Under the pieces are notes generated by a model. That model was given only the letters and a program-made list of their open reading frames with translations. It ran no database searches and was not told the DNA's origin. A DNA stretch of 64,000 nucleotides from Hyphococcus formosus (GTDB taxonomy: Bacteria > Pseudomonadota > Alphaproteobacteria > Caulobacterales > Parvularculaceae). Positions 17,661 to 26,372 of the stretch are shown here, piece after piece. The translations under genes were made by a program, and so were the position numbers. The stretch lies in contig NZ_CP157210.1 in assembly GCF_046736345.1 (NCBI RefSeq), positions 3,177,687-3,241,686 of the forward strand, read 5' to 3'. The first letter of the stretch is position 1. Each line of letters opens with the position of its first letter.

Positions 17661-18330
17661 CGAACCCTTTTTTACCGCCGATTCTGCTGACATCCTGAAG
17701 TCCAGAATCGAGGCGAATTTGCGCAGTGCCACATCAAGCCGCGTGCGTGAACTCTTCAGCGAGATCAATCCGGACCTCGTGGGGGATAAGCGGTTTGAGA
17801 AACGGTGGAGCAACGAGCGCAAAGATGCGGCGGTGTTGATACCGCTTGTGCCTAGGCAAGAGACCCTGAATATCGTTTTGACAGTGCGGTCATCTAAAAT
17901 GCCTTCTCATCCCGGGCAGATTAGTTTTCCTGGCGGAAAGTCGCAGCCGGAAGATGATGGTCTGGTGTCGACGGCACTTCGCGAGGCCCATGAAGAAGTC
18001 AATATTGCGCCCGAATCCGTTGAAGTGCTTGGCTCGCTCGGTGTTCATATGGGTGGCCTTGGGTTTGCGGTTACGCCAGTTGTCGGCTTGGTTGATCCGT
18101 CGGCGCCGTTGAAACCATGCCCGAGGGAAGTGGACGAAATTTTCGAAGTGCCGCTCGATTTTATCGCGAACCTGGACAATCACATTACTGAAGACCGGGT
18201 CCATGAAGGTGTAAATTACAAAATGTATGCCGCGCCCTATGGCTCCTATCATATCTGGGGGCTGACTGCGGGAATTTTGCGAAGTTTTGCAGAGATTGTG
18301 CAAGAGGCACGTCTCGAGACAGATAGATGA
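17653..18330 (+). CDS. Nudix hydrolase, CoA pyrophosphatase type
   Basis: Hydrolyses coenzyme A or related dinucleotide-type pyrophosphates. The Nudix box begins at GGK (residues 94-96) and runs through REAHEEV (110-116), giving the GX5EX7REVXEEXGU pattern with one-residue variation. Directly before it is the UPF0035/CoA motif RSSKMPSHPGQISFPGG (79-95). Length 225 aa is usual. It overlaps DUF1285 by 8 bases and cca by 4 (ATGA), so the three are one translationally coupled operon. Confidence 0.9.
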   Translation: MSNEPFFTADSADILKSRIEANLRSATSSRVRELFSEINPDLVGDKRFEKRWSNERKDAAVLIPLVPRQETLNIVLTVRSSKMPSHPGQISFPGGKSQPEDDGLVSTALREAHEEVNIAPESVEVLGSLGVHMGGLGFAVTPVVGLVDPSAPLKPCPREVDEIFEVPLDFIANLDNHITEDRVHEGVNYKMYAAPYGSYHIWGLTAGILRSFAEIVQEARLETDR

Positions 18331-19565
18331 GTGACCGTGGATCCCTTGTTCCGTTGACGGATAGTCAGAGAGAACATTTTTCCTGGCTACGGGATCCGCA
18401 TGTCGAAAAGATCATAAAAGCCTTTAATACGGCCGATAGCGGTGCGCTTCGTTTTGTGGGCGGCTGTGTCCGCGACAGCCTGTTGGGGCAGCGCCCGAAA
18501 GATATTGATGCGGCAACAACATTGCGTCCCGAGCAGGTTATAGACCTGCTTGCGAAGGCCGGGTTGCGTTCGGTGCCGACGGGTGTGGAGCACGGGACCG
18601 TCACAGCCATCGCGGATCATAAGGCGATTGAAATAACAACGCTGCGGTCAGATATTTCAACGGATGGCCGGCGCGCGACCGTTGCCTTTACAGATGATTG
18701 GGCTGAGGACGCGAAGCGTCGAGATTTCACTGTAAATGCGATTTATTTAACGCCAGATGCGCAATTGTTCGATCCGACCGGTGGTGTCAATGATTTGTCG
18801 CAGCGGCGCGTCGTCTTTATCGGAAATGCGGAGGAGAGAATAAAAGAGGATTATCTCCGTATAATGAGGTTTTTCAGATTCTCTGCCAGATTTTGCGAGG
18901 GGTTTGATCCGGCAGGCCTTGCGGCGTGTATGGCCTTAAAGGACGGAATTTCTTCACTATCGGCAGAAAGGGTTGGCGAGGAGTTTTCGCAAATTCTGCG
19001 GCTTCCCAAAGCGCGCTTTGCCCTTGAAGGTATGAAGGAAACGGCAATCTTGCCGATGATTTGGCAAAGCCCAGCAGATTTGGATGCGTTAGAGCGCATC
19101 AAAAAAGTCGATGCAGCGGCTTCGGTACCGCTGCTGCTGGCCGCGCTTTATGGCGACGCGGGGAGCGGGATTGACCAACGGCTCAGAACCTCCAATGCGG
19201 AAAAGGCTATTCGCGAAAATGCCTTGGATGCGTTCAAAAAACTCCGCGCGCCTTTTGATCAAAAAACAATTCGCGCGCAGCTTTATCGGCTCGGCAAGGA
19301 TAGTTTTGCAGACGGGCTAACGCTGGCATATGCAAATAAGCGTCTGCCTGCGCAAGAATTCAGGCGTGTGATGGAGTTGATCTCCACTATCGAAGTGCCC
19401 GAATTCGCCATTTCCGGAAAACATATTGTTGCTGCCGGTGTCCCGCCGGGACCCGCGATTTCTGCGCTCCTTGCGTCGATTGAGGCGCGATGGATCGACG
19501 AAGATTTTCCCGGCGAGGAACGTCAACACGAGCTTTTGCGTGCTGCGATTCCGGTTGCAAATTAG
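18327..19565 (+). CDS. cca: CCA tRNA nucleotidyltransferase / poly(A) polymerase family
   Basis: Adds or repairs the 3'-CCA of tRNAs without a nucleic acid template. GGCVRD (residues 45-50) and the metal-binding pair D59/D61 in PKDIDAAT form the class II nucleotidyltransferase head. DDWAEDAKRRDFTVNAIYL and EDYLRIMRFFRFSARF give the RRDFT and RxxRF recognition motifs of the neck. Length 412 aa fits. It is the last gene of the DUF1285-Nudix-cca operon. The window's two tRNA-Leu copies already encode CCA, so here the enzyme would mainly repair. Confidence 0.93.
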   Translation: MSDRGSLVPLTDSQREHFSWLRDPHVEKIIKAFNTADSGALRFVGGCVRDSLLGQRPKDIDAATTLRPEQVIDLLAKAGLRSVPTGVEHGTVTAIADHKAIEITTLRSDISTDGRRATVAFTDDWAEDAKRRDFTVNAIYLTPDAQLFDPTGGVNDLSQRRVVFIGNAEERIKEDYLRIMRFFRFSARFCEGFDPAGLAACMALKDGISSLSAERVGEEFSQILRLPKARFALEGMKETAILPMIWQSPADLDALERIKKVDAAASVPLLLAALYGDAGSGIDQRLRTSNAEKAIRENALDAFKKLRAPFDQKTIRAQLYRLGKDSFADGLTLAYANKRLPAQEFRRVMELISTIEVPEFAISGKHIVAAGVPPGPAISALLASIEARWIDEDFPGEERQHELLRAAIPVAN

Positions 19566-19732
19566 GCCGGCGTAAAACGAGATCTCCAGCCCAAATTTGG
19601 TGCATTGTCTATTTGACCAATACCGCTCTCCTAGGCTCTATTGGGGGAAGAATGATGCCTTAAAATCGAATGATTGCCGGGGTAGTGGTATAAAATATCG
19701 ATTTAGGCGACCGAATGGAGAGGGAAAACGCT

Positions 19733-21343
19733 ATGATGGGACTAATGATGGACCGGCCGCTTTTGACGACCGAGATCCTAAAACACGCGGTGCGAAATTA
19801 TCGGAACACCGAAATCGTCACGCGCACGGTCGAAGGTCCCATCCATCGATATACAGTTGCCGATTCGAGTAAGCGAATTGCGCAATTGGCGAATGCGCTG
19901 ATTGATATGGGCGTAAAGCCCGGTGACCGAATTGGCGTGATTGGTTGGAACACCCATCGCCAGTTCGAGTTATATTACGCGATTGGCGGCATTGGTGCGG
20001 TTTTGCACACGGTCAATCCGCGCCTGGGGCCAGAAAATGCGGCCTTCGTTATCAATCATGCCGAAGATTCGTTTCTCTTCTATGATATTACCTTTGCTCC
20101 CTTGGTTGCAGCATTGAAACCGGCGTTAAAGACGGTCAAAGAATATTGCGTAATGACCGATAGCGATAATGCCCCGGAAGGCGGGGCGCATGTTTATGAA
20201 GAGGTTATTGCTCCGGCTAGCAATCAATTTGAATGGCCTGAATTTGATGAAAATACAGCCGTTGCCATGTGCTATACTTCGGGGACGACTGGCGATCCAA
20301 AGGGGGTGGTTTACAGTCATCGCGCATTGGTTTTGCAGGCGTTCGGGAGTGTGCTCCCGACGGCGTTAGGCGTTGATGAAGGCGACTCGATATTGCCGGT
20401 TGTGCCGATGTTTCATGTGAACGCATGGAATACGCCCTATTCGAGTTTAATGGTTGGCCTTAAACAAGTTTTCCCTGGTCCGCGCCTTGATGGTGAGGGA
20501 CTGTATGAAATGCTTGAAAATGAAAAAGTGACCTACAGCGTCGGTGTACCGACGGTTTGGCTTGGGTTGCTTCAATATCTCGAAAAGACCGGCAAAACAC
20601 TGACCCATTTGAAAACCGGCTTAAGCGGTGGTTCGGCGTTACCCGAAGCCTTGATCCGCGGTTTTGAAAAATATGATGTACATCTTCGCCAAGGCTGGGG
20701 CATGACCGAAATGTCGCCGATTGGAACGGTTAACTCGTTGCCGCCACACCTGAAAAAACTCCCACTTGATGAGCGGATCCCTTATGAGCTCAAGGCGGGC
20801 AGGGCGCTTCCCTTTGTTGATATGCGGATTGTCGATGCGGCAGGAAAACAATTGCCGCATGATGGTGTGTCTGATGGCCACCTTCAGGTGCGTGGACCGT
20901 GGATTATCGGCGAATATTATAAAGCTGAAGGCGAGACACTGACCAACGATGGCTGGTTCGACACAGGCGATGTGGCGATCATCGATGAAGAAGGCTTCAT
21001 GCAGATCACGGATCGATCCAAAGACGTCATCAAAACTGGGGGCGAGTGGGTTTCGTCAATCGACATTGAAAATGCGGCACTGATGCACCCCGGTATTGCA
21101 CAGGCAGGCGTGATCGGTGTGCATCACCCGAAATGGCAAGAAAGACCATTGCTGATTGTTGTTAAAAAAGAAGGCCATGATCCGAGACCAGAGGAAATCA
21201 AGGATTTCCTGAAAGACAAAATTGACAAGATCGCGTGGCCGGATGCAGTTGAATTTGTCGATGAAATTCCGCTTGGGGCGACAGGGAAAGTCTTGAAGAC
21301 CGAGCTTAGAAAAATTTTCAAAGACTATAAGCTACCGGCCTAG
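19733..21343 (+). CDS. long-chain fatty acid / acyl-CoA ligase (AMP-forming)
   Basis: Activates a carboxylic acid to an acyl-adenylate and then to acyl-CoA. The P-loop CYTSGTTGDPKGV is near residue 182, the adenine-binding motif GWGMTEMSP follows, and the hinge DGWFDTGDVAIIDEEGFMQITDRSKDVIKTGGEWVSS is complete; the catalytic lysine lies in PLGATGKVLKTEL near the C-terminus. The overall pattern is that of medium/long-chain ligases (AlkK-like). I chose ATG 19733 because GAGAGGG lies about 8 bases upstream; an earlier ATG at 19715 has no site. It is a single gene ended by a bidirectional terminator. Chain-length preference is not deducible. Confidence 0.88.
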   Translation: MMGLMMDRPLLTTEILKHAVRNYRNTEIVTRTVEGPIHRYTVADSSKRIAQLANALIDMGVKPGDRIGVIGWNTHRQFELYYAIGGIGAVLHTVNPRLGPENAAFVINHAEDSFLFYDITFAPLVAALKPALKTVKEYCVMTDSDNAPEGGAHVYEEVIAPASNQFEWPEFDENTAVAMCYTSGTTGDPKGVVYSHRALVLQAFGSVLPTALGVDEGDSILPVVPMFHVNAWNTPYSSLMVGLKQVFPGPRLDGEGLYEMLENEKVTYSVGVPTVWLGLLQYLEKTGKTLTHLKTGLSGGSALPEALIRGFEKYDVHLRQGWGMTEMSPIGTVNSLPPHLKKLPLDERIPYELKAGRALPFVDMRIVDAAGKQLPHDGVSDGHLQVRGPWIIGEYYKAEGETLTNDGWFDTGDVAIIDEEGFMQITDRSKDVIKTGGEWVSSIDIENAALMHPGIAQAGVIGVHHPKWQERPLLIVVKKEGHDPRPEEIKDFLKDKIDKIAWPDAVEFVDEIPLGATGKVLKTELRKIFKDYKLPA

Positions 21344-21353
21344 CATTTGAGAT

Positions 21354-21386
21354 TGACCTCCGGCATTGCGCTGGAGGTCATTTTTT
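21354..21386 (+). terminator. terminator after acyl-CoA ligase
   Basis: TGACCTCC pairs with GGAGGTCA, followed by six T. It ends at the stop codon of the convergent chrR-like gene. Confidence 0.85.
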
Positions 21387-22065
21387 AGACGCCAAGAAGC
21401 GGCTGGATAATTTTATAGATTGGGTTTTTGAAAACCAACGCGCCTTCGTCGACCACGAGTGAGATACAATCCTCGCCATGGGCGTCGATGATTGGTTGGT
21501 GAACGCAATTTTCATCTTCGCAATGAAGATCACCAACGCCATAATTTTCGCCATTCACATTGTATCCGCCCTGAAGAATAAGTGTCCATTCTTGTCCGCG
21601 ATGAGTGTGAACCGGTAATTTCAACCCTTGTTTCGCTTTCAGCAAATAAAGCCTTTCCCCATCTTCACCCAGTAGCGGGGCGCGCTCGACGCCGGGGCCG
21701 CTCTTCTTCCACTTCAGGTCGATCTCTGAAGTTTCTAGAAATTTCTGTAACGGGGATGGAATCCAGCCAGAGGCACGGCTTTGATCACGCGCAGTTGCTG
21801 ATGGGGCATGGGCGGGCATATCACTGTCAGGTAGCGCAAGTGACAAACGCGTAAGAAAGTCATTAGACAGATCTTCGCCTTTTGCGCTTTCTATAAACGC
21901 GCCGCCAATCTCGTCATACACATTTATCTTCGCCGCAATCGCCGGCGCGATGGCCATCTGACAATCAATCAACAGGCTTTTCGCCGGCGTCAGCGTGCCC
22001 GATGAATATGACGCGAGCCATTCTTCATTTGCGGTGTGACGGGGTGATAAACTCGTGCTAGTCAT
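21385..22065 (-). CDS. chrR: ChrR-type cupin anti-sigma factor
   Basis: Anti-sigma factor expected to hold the adjacent ECF sigma factor inactive and release it on singlet oxygen or related stress. The C-terminal cupin domain is intact: VHTHRGQEWTLILQG supplies H, H and E, and the later CVHQP supplies a fourth ligand. The N-terminal part looks like the anti-sigma domain (ANEEWLASYSSGTLTPAKSLLID) but the zinc-binding HX3CX2C of ChrR is missing; the aligned stretch reads CQMAIAPA, so a zinc-free form is inferred. It overlaps the sigma gene by 8 bases, as sigma/anti-sigma pairs usually do. Confidence 0.85.
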   Translation of the reverse strand: MTSTSLSPRHTANEEWLASYSSGTLTPAKSLLIDCQMAIAPAIAAKINVYDEIGGAFIESAKGEDLSNDFLTRLSLALPDSDMPAHAPSATARDQSRASGWIPSPLQKFLETSEIDLKWKKSGPGVERAPLLGEDGERLYLLKAKQGLKLPVHTHRGQEWTLILQGGYNVNGENYGVGDLHCEDENCVHQPIIDAHGEDCISLVVDEGALVFKNPIYKIIQPLLGV

Positions 22066-22705
22066 TAAAATACTCCGAAAACTCAGTCATGCTTTCCTGC
22101 ATTTTTTTCAATGGTGCGCGGATCCGGCTTTTTACGGTTCCAAGCGCTAAACCGGTTCTTTTGGCGATTTCGCCATGCGAAAGCCCTTCGAAAAATGATA
22201 GGTAGAGTACATGTTTTTGTTCAGCCGGTAGCAGGGCGAGCTGTTTGTGAATTGCGGCGGATATCTCGTTCTGGTCAAACGCTGCGTCCGCGCCATCAAC
22301 TGCGCCATCTACGAGGGCGACGAGGTCATCCGGGGCGGTAACGTCCACTCGTTGTGATTTTCGCTTGCAATCAATCCACCGGTTTCTCGTTAGGCGAAAA
22401 AGCCACGTCGAAAATTTGCCGCGCGATGGATCATATTTGTTCGCCTTCACCCAAACGGTGACCATAACGTCCTGAACGATATCTTCCGCGGCATGCGAGT
22501 CTTCACCGCGACAAACAAGCCAGGATTTAAGGCGCGGGCCGTAATGCGACGCGAGCGAATTAAGCGCATCCCGGTCGCGGTGATTGCGCACTTTTTCGAT
22601 TAAAACTTCATCTGTATCGCTGCGATTGGGCATGGCAATTACCACACCAACTTTTGGCGATATCGACGGCGCTGATAGCTGGCTTCGCGATTGTTCAAGG
22701 GACAT
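22058..22705 (-). CDS. ECF sigma factor (ECF11/RpoE-like, ChrR partner)
   Basis: RNA polymerase sigma factor of the extracytoplasmic-function class. Region 2 is HAAEDIVQDVMVTVWVKANKYDPSRGKFSTWLFRLTRNRWID (about residues 71-112); region 4 is LPAEQKHVLYLSFFEGLSHGEIAKRTGLALGTVKSRIR, the -35 reading helix. Length 215 aa is normal. A good ribosome site (AGGAG, 6 bases) precedes ATG 22705. The ChrR-type gene overlapping its end places it in the ECF11 group known from Rhodobacter sphaeroides RpoE. The upstream region contains an exact match to the expected promoter, so it is likely autoregulated. Confidence 0.92.
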   Translation of the reverse strand: MSLEQSRSQLSAPSISPKVGVVIAMPNRSDTDEVLIEKVRNHRDRDALNSLASHYGPRLKSWLVCRGEDSHAAEDIVQDVMVTVWVKANKYDPSRGKFSTWLFRLTRNRWIDCKRKSQRVDVTAPDDLVALVDGAVDGADAAFDQNEISAAIHKQLALLPAEQKHVLYLSFFEGLSHGEIAKRTGLALGTVKSRIRAPLKKMQESMTEFSEYFND

Positions 22706-22723
22706 GTTACTCTCCTAGGAACA

Positions 22724-22751
22724 CTTACGCGCCAAACCGGCGGTTGGATCA
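22724..22751 (-). promoter_or_regulatory. predicted ECF11 promoter for sigma/chrR operon
   Basis: On the minus strand TGATCC (22751-22746), an 18-base spacer and TAAG (22727-22724) match the RpoE/ECF11 promoter known in Rhodobacter sphaeroides (TGATCC, about 18, TAAG). The -10 lies 19 bases upstream of the sigma gene ATG. Confidence 0.7.
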
Positions 22752-22753
22752 CT

Positions 22754-22781
22754 CGATCCAAACTCATGTAAAATGCGTAAC
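22754..22781 (+). promoter_or_regulatory. predicted ECF11 promoter for the amine oxidase block
   Basis: On the plus strand CGATCC (22754-22759), an 18-base spacer and TAAC (22778-22781) form a near-match to the same promoter. Its -35 is back to back with the minus-strand one (GGATC-N4-GATCC), 35 bases before the amine oxidase start. Confidence 0.6.
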
Positions 22782-22816
22782 AAAGGGGCAGCAAAAATCC
22801 AGGCATCACAAATTAT

Positions 22817-24184
22817 ATGAGCAAAATCACAAATTTAGCTAGCCCACGGTCCGCTGGCGCGCGCCCACGTGTGGCGGTTATTGGCTCCGGAATATCAGGG
22901 CTTTCAGCGGCTTGGGGGCTCAATCGTGATTGTGATGTCTTTGTTTTTGAACGGAACAATTATATTGGCGGGCACACCAACACGGTCATTTTTGATGCGC
23001 CGGAAGGACCTGTGCCGGTCGACACCGGTTTCATCGTCTATAATGACCCAAATTATCCCAATTTAGCCGCGCTTTTCGACCGCCTGGGCGTGCGTTCAAA
23101 TTCGACGGAGATGCATTTCTCGGTTTCTGCGCGCGACAGAGGGATAGAATATGCGAGTAACGGCATATCCGGGCTTTTCGCAGATCTGAGAAACATCACA
23201 CGCCCCCGCTTTTTTGCGATGCTCGCCGATATTCTGCGGTTTTATGCGTCCGCGCCGGGCCTTGTTGGGGCGTCTGATGATTTGACGCTGGGCGAATTTT
23301 TACGCCGTAAACGATACGGAGCGACCTTCGTACGCGATCATATCTTGCCGATGGCGGCGGCAATCTGGTCGTGTCCTGTCGGCACCATTTTGGACTTTCC
23401 AGTAAAAAGCCTTGCCCGTTTTTTTATCAATCACGGCCTGGTCGAGCTAGGAACACCATTTGAATGGAAGTCAGTGAGTGGTGGGAGCGCGTCCTACATC
23501 GCGCCATTAACCGCAGATTTTGGCGAAAAGATATTTTTGAACGCCAAAGTCATGGGGGTACGGCGTATTTCAACCGGTGTTGAACTTTCATTTGGTGACG
23601 GGAATGTACAGCTTTTCGATCAGGTTGTATTTGCCTGCCACGCGCCGCAGACGCTTGCGCTGCTAACCGATGCGACACCGCGAGAGCGTGATGTTCTTTC
23701 TGCATTCCGAACCCAACCCAATACCGCAATTCTTCATACGGATGAAAACTGTATGCCGCGCCGAAAGCGAGCATGGGCAAATTGGAACTACCTTTCCGAT
23801 TATTCCAATCAGCAAGAAATATCTGTCACCTATTGGATGAATGCGCTGCAAGATCTGAAAACAGAAACGAACTGCTTTGTTACGCTAAACCCTTTCCACC
23901 CTCCGCAACCAGGTAAAGTCATTGCAAGTTTTGAATATGACCACCCGGTGTTCGATCCGGTGGCAACGAAAGCCCAACAGCGCCTTTGGGATATCCAGGG
24001 GCATGACCGCGTGTGGTTTGCTGGTGCGTGGATGGGGTATGGCTTCCACGAGGATGGATTACAGGCTGGGCTGGCCGTCGCTGAGGGCATGACAGAATGG
24101 CGACGCCCGTGGGATTTCGATTTCACGAAAGAGCGTCTGGCGCGGACCTATTCCGGTGCGGATAAGGCAAGTTTGGCAGCATGA
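22817..24184 (+). CDS. FAD-dependent amine-oxidase-family protein (UfaD-like)
   Basis: Flavoprotein of the amine oxidase/phytoene-desaturase fold, 455 aa. The FAD-binding motif VAVIGSGISGLSAAWGL and the following FERNNYIGGHTNTV are near residues 19-55; WFAGAWMGYGFHEDGLQAG near the end is the second flavin contact. Proteins of this type sit next to DUF1365, DUF3833 and SDR genes in RpoE/ChrR regulons, and in Rhodobacter sphaeroides a homologue is, as I recall, the fatty acid desaturase of furan fatty acid synthesis. No methylase or cyclopropane synthase gene is in this window. It has a weak ribosome site and a predicted ECF promoter, and it overlaps DUF1365 by ATGA. Substrate is inferred, not shown. 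Confidence 0.75.
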   Translation: MSKITNLASPRSAGARPRVAVIGSGISGLSAAWGLNRDCDVFVFERNNYIGGHTNTVIFDAPEGPVPVDTGFIVYNDPNYPNLAALFDRLGVRSNSTEMHFSVSARDRGIEYASNGISGLFADLRNITRPRFFAMLADILRFYASAPGLVGASDDLTLGEFLRRKRYGATFVRDHILPMAAAIWSCPVGTILDFPVKSLARFFINHGLVELGTPFEWKSVSGGSASYIAPLTADFGEKIFLNAKVMGVRRISTGVELSFGDGNVQLFDQVVFACHAPQTLALLTDATPRERDVLSAFRTQPNTAILHTDENCMPRRKRAWANWNYLSDYSNQQEISVTYWMNALQDLKTETNCFVTLNPFHPPQPGKVIASFEYDHPVFDPVATKAQQRLWDIQGHDRVWFAGAWMGYGFHEDGLQAGLAVAEGMTEWRRPWDFDFTKERLARTYSGADKASLAA

Positions 24185-25005
24185 CCCATGCCAGCTTTTA
24201 CATAGGCAACGTCCATCACGCGCGGTTATCCGGCCCCGGTCATCAGTTCGATTATGGTGTCGCCTATGTTTGTATTGACCTGGATCGAGCAGAAAAATGT
24301 AACGACTATTCGAAATTATTTGGCTGGAATAAACGCCGCGTAATGAATGTTAACCCAAAAGATCACGGAGATGGAAAAACAGATAATCTGGCCCGTTGGG
24401 TGCGCAAAACCTTACGAAAGAACGGCGTTGATCGCTCGGTGACTAAGATTGATCTTTTCACGATGCCACGAATTTTCGGCTATGTGTTCAATCCGATCTC
24501 AATATATTTCGTATACGAAGGTAATGACACACATCATGTGTTATATGAAGTGAACAACACTTTTGGTGGGCGTCATTTCTACCTAATGCCGGTCGAGACT
24601 TCGCGGCAGAGCCATAACCATAAATGCGAAAAAGAATTCTATGTATCGCCGTTTTTTGATGTTGAAGGGTGTTACGAGTTTTCTTTGTCAGATCCTGCAG
24701 AGACGATGAAACTGTTGATCAAATATTTCGACGGTACTGGGACAAAAGCATTAACGGCTTCGTTCACAGGGCAGAAGGCGAAAATCACGACCGGACGTTG
24801 CGTGAAAACGCTGCTCGCCTTCCCGTTTATGACACTAGGCGTGATGCTGGGCATTCATTGGCAAGCGCTAAAGCTCTTTCTGAAGGGGGCGCGTGTCAAA
24901 GACGCAAAGGGTAGGGAGAAGCAATTCGGTAAAATCACAGGCGAACAAAAAACCAATGCTGTGCGGCGGGGCAAGATTTCTGAAGCGGAGTTGATCAATG
25001 GATGA
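24181..25005 (+). CDS. DUF1365 domain protein
   Basis: A 274-residue protein of the DUF1365 family. Typical stretches are YIGNVHHARLSGPGHQFDYGV at the start, FTMPRIFGYVFNPISIYFVY (about 97-116), EVNNTFGGRHFY and the HKCEKEFYVSPFFDVEG segment with many aromatic and His residues. No reaction is established; the family almost always accompanies the flavin amine oxidase and a cyclopropane-type synthase, and is thought to act in lipid modification. A hydrophobic segment at about 204-228 (TLLAFPFMTLGVMLGIHWQALKLF) suggests membrane contact. Coupled by overlaps to both neighbours. Confidence 0.82.
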   Translation: MTHASFYIGNVHHARLSGPGHQFDYGVAYVCIDLDRAEKCNDYSKLFGWNKRRVMNVNPKDHGDGKTDNLARWVRKTLRKNGVDRSVTKIDLFTMPRIFGYVFNPISIYFVYEGNDTHHVLYEVNNTFGGRHFYLMPVETSRQSHNHKCEKEFYVSPFFDVEGCYEFSLSDPAETMKLLIKYFDGTGTKALTASFTGQKAKITTGRCVKTLLAFPFMTLGVMLGIHWQALKLFLKGARVKDAKGREKQFGKITGEQKTNAVRRGKISEAELING

Positions 25006-25468
25006 CCACCGAGAGATAAGTTTAGACGCTGAAACCTCGCCAGCTTTCGGATATGCGATCCGCTGCCTTGCAGGCAAGCGACACTGGGAAGGCGTAGCCT
25101 CATCATTTTGGGGGCTTTATCGCCGCGCATTCTCGATCATTTCAAATGGTCGGGTTCAGGCAAGCAAGCTCCTGTTTGACGAGAAAATCGAATTTGCAGA
25201 CGGAGAAGTTCAGGATCGCTCATGGCAACTCATCGATTCTGCGCGCGGCGTCTTATTGCAAACCGACAACGCCAAACTGAAAAAGCCCGGCGCGCTTGAG
25301 AATGGCGTTTTCGAAATTGTCTATGATCTGAAAATTGCTGGGGTTTGGGTGGCATATGTTGATCAATTCAAAATCGATGATCAGGGTAATGTCGAAAATT
25401 GGGGCTTCATGAAGCTGTTTGGCATCACCATCATGGCAATAAAGGTCTATTCTCCTGTTACAGGCTAA
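24998..25468 (+). CDS. DUF3833 domain protein
   Basis: A 156-residue DUF3833 protein. Conserved features include the segment GLYRRAFSIISNGRVQASKLLFDEKIEFADGEVQDRSWQL (about residues 46-85), and NWGFMKLFGITIMAIKVYSPV near the end. The family usually has a lipoprotein signal; this copy does not and starts with polar residues, so it may be cytoplasmic. It overlaps DUF1365 by 8 bases and ends 4 bases from the convergent SDR stop. Function is unknown, but it is part of the same stress block. Confidence 0.75.
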   Translation: MDDHREISLDAETSPAFGYAIRCLAGKRHWEGVASSFWGLYRRAFSIISNGRVQASKLLFDEKIEFADGEVQDRSWQLIDSARGVLLQTDNAKLKKPGALENGVFEIVYDLKIAGVWVAYVDQFKIDDQGNVENWGFMKLFGITIMAIKVYSPVTG

Positions 25469-25472
25469 GTGA

Positions 25473-26237
25473 TCAGGACGCGTCCGGTCGGTCTCGGAGC
25501 ATTTTTTTGGTGAGTCTAAAATAAAATGACTTCGGGATCGTCGCTAAAAATTTAAGGCTCCAGGCAAGACGACGAGGGAATACTGTTTCAAACTGGTGCC
25601 CAGATATACCTTTGATGATTCTGTCGGTCGCGGCATCAAGCTCCATCAGAAAGGGCATTTCAAAGTCATTTTTATCCGTGAGCGGTGTTTTTACAAATCC
25701 CGGTGAGATCAATTTGACGTCGATATTCTGAGGGCGCAGTTCCGCGCGAAGGGTCTCGCTCAAGCGCATGATTGCGGCCTTTGACGCGCAATAGGATCCG
25801 GCTTGAGGCAAGCCAACATAGCCAGCGACAGAGCCAACTATTGCGATAGTGCCCGAGCCCTGTTGTTGCATCGCCGGGATAACCGCATCGAGACAATTGA
25901 GGGTGCCAAAGTAGTTTATATCCATTATCGCCTTATAGGCACTGAGCTTGAAATCACGTGCGTCCGTGGGCTTATGGTTTCCGGCATTGAGGATCGCCAG
26001 ATTGAGGGGGCCTGCTTCGCCAATAAACTGATTTATGGCACTCACTGTGGCGGCATGGTCTGTCGTATCAAATATAAGCGGATAAGCCTTGGGGTGATCC
26101 CTACGGATTTCTTCAAGGGCGTCTTTATTCCGTCCACAGATACCTACGACAGAACCAGCTTTCAAATACCGCAATGCAACAGCTTTGCCGATGCCGCTTG
26201 ATGCCCCAGTAACCAGAACCGTCGGAAAATTTCTCAT
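25473..26237 (-). CDS. short-chain dehydrogenase/reductase
   Basis: Rossmann-fold NAD(P)-dependent oxidoreductase, 254 aa. VLVTGASSGIGKAVA (residues 7-21) is the TGxxxGxG cofactor site, LNAGN the NAG-like motif, and YCASKAA the Tyr-x3-Lys of the active site with SVAG upstream supplying the Ser. The family is broad and substrate cannot be given. It is convergent to the DUF3833 gene and divergent from the fasciclin gene. In related RpoE regulons an SDR gene belongs to the same block, so a role in the lipid/oxidative-stress response is inferred. A weak ECF-like promoter (TGAACC-N18-TTAG, 26271-26244) overlies its start region. Confidence 0.85.
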   Translation of the reverse strand: MRNFPTVLVTGASSGIGKAVALRYLKAGSVVGICGRNKDALEEIRRDHPKAYPLIFDTTDHAATVSAINQFIGEAGPLNLAILNAGNHKPTDARDFKLSAYKAIMDINYFGTLNCLDAVIPAMQQQGSGTIAIVGSVAGYVGLPQAGSYCASKAAIMRLSETLRAELRPQNIDVKLISPGFVKTPLTDKNDFEMPFLMELDAATDRIIKGISGHQFETVFPRRLAWSLKFLATIPKSFYFRLTKKMLRDRPDAS

Positions 26238-26372
26238 CTTCCACTAACGCATGAGCGGCGAGATTGGTTCACATATTTCTTGAAAATAATTTGCCGTGAA
26301 ATATGCATCTATCCTCCTGACCGGCCCGTAGACAATTCATCGTTTCCATTAATGAAGAAAAGGGCTTCCCCC

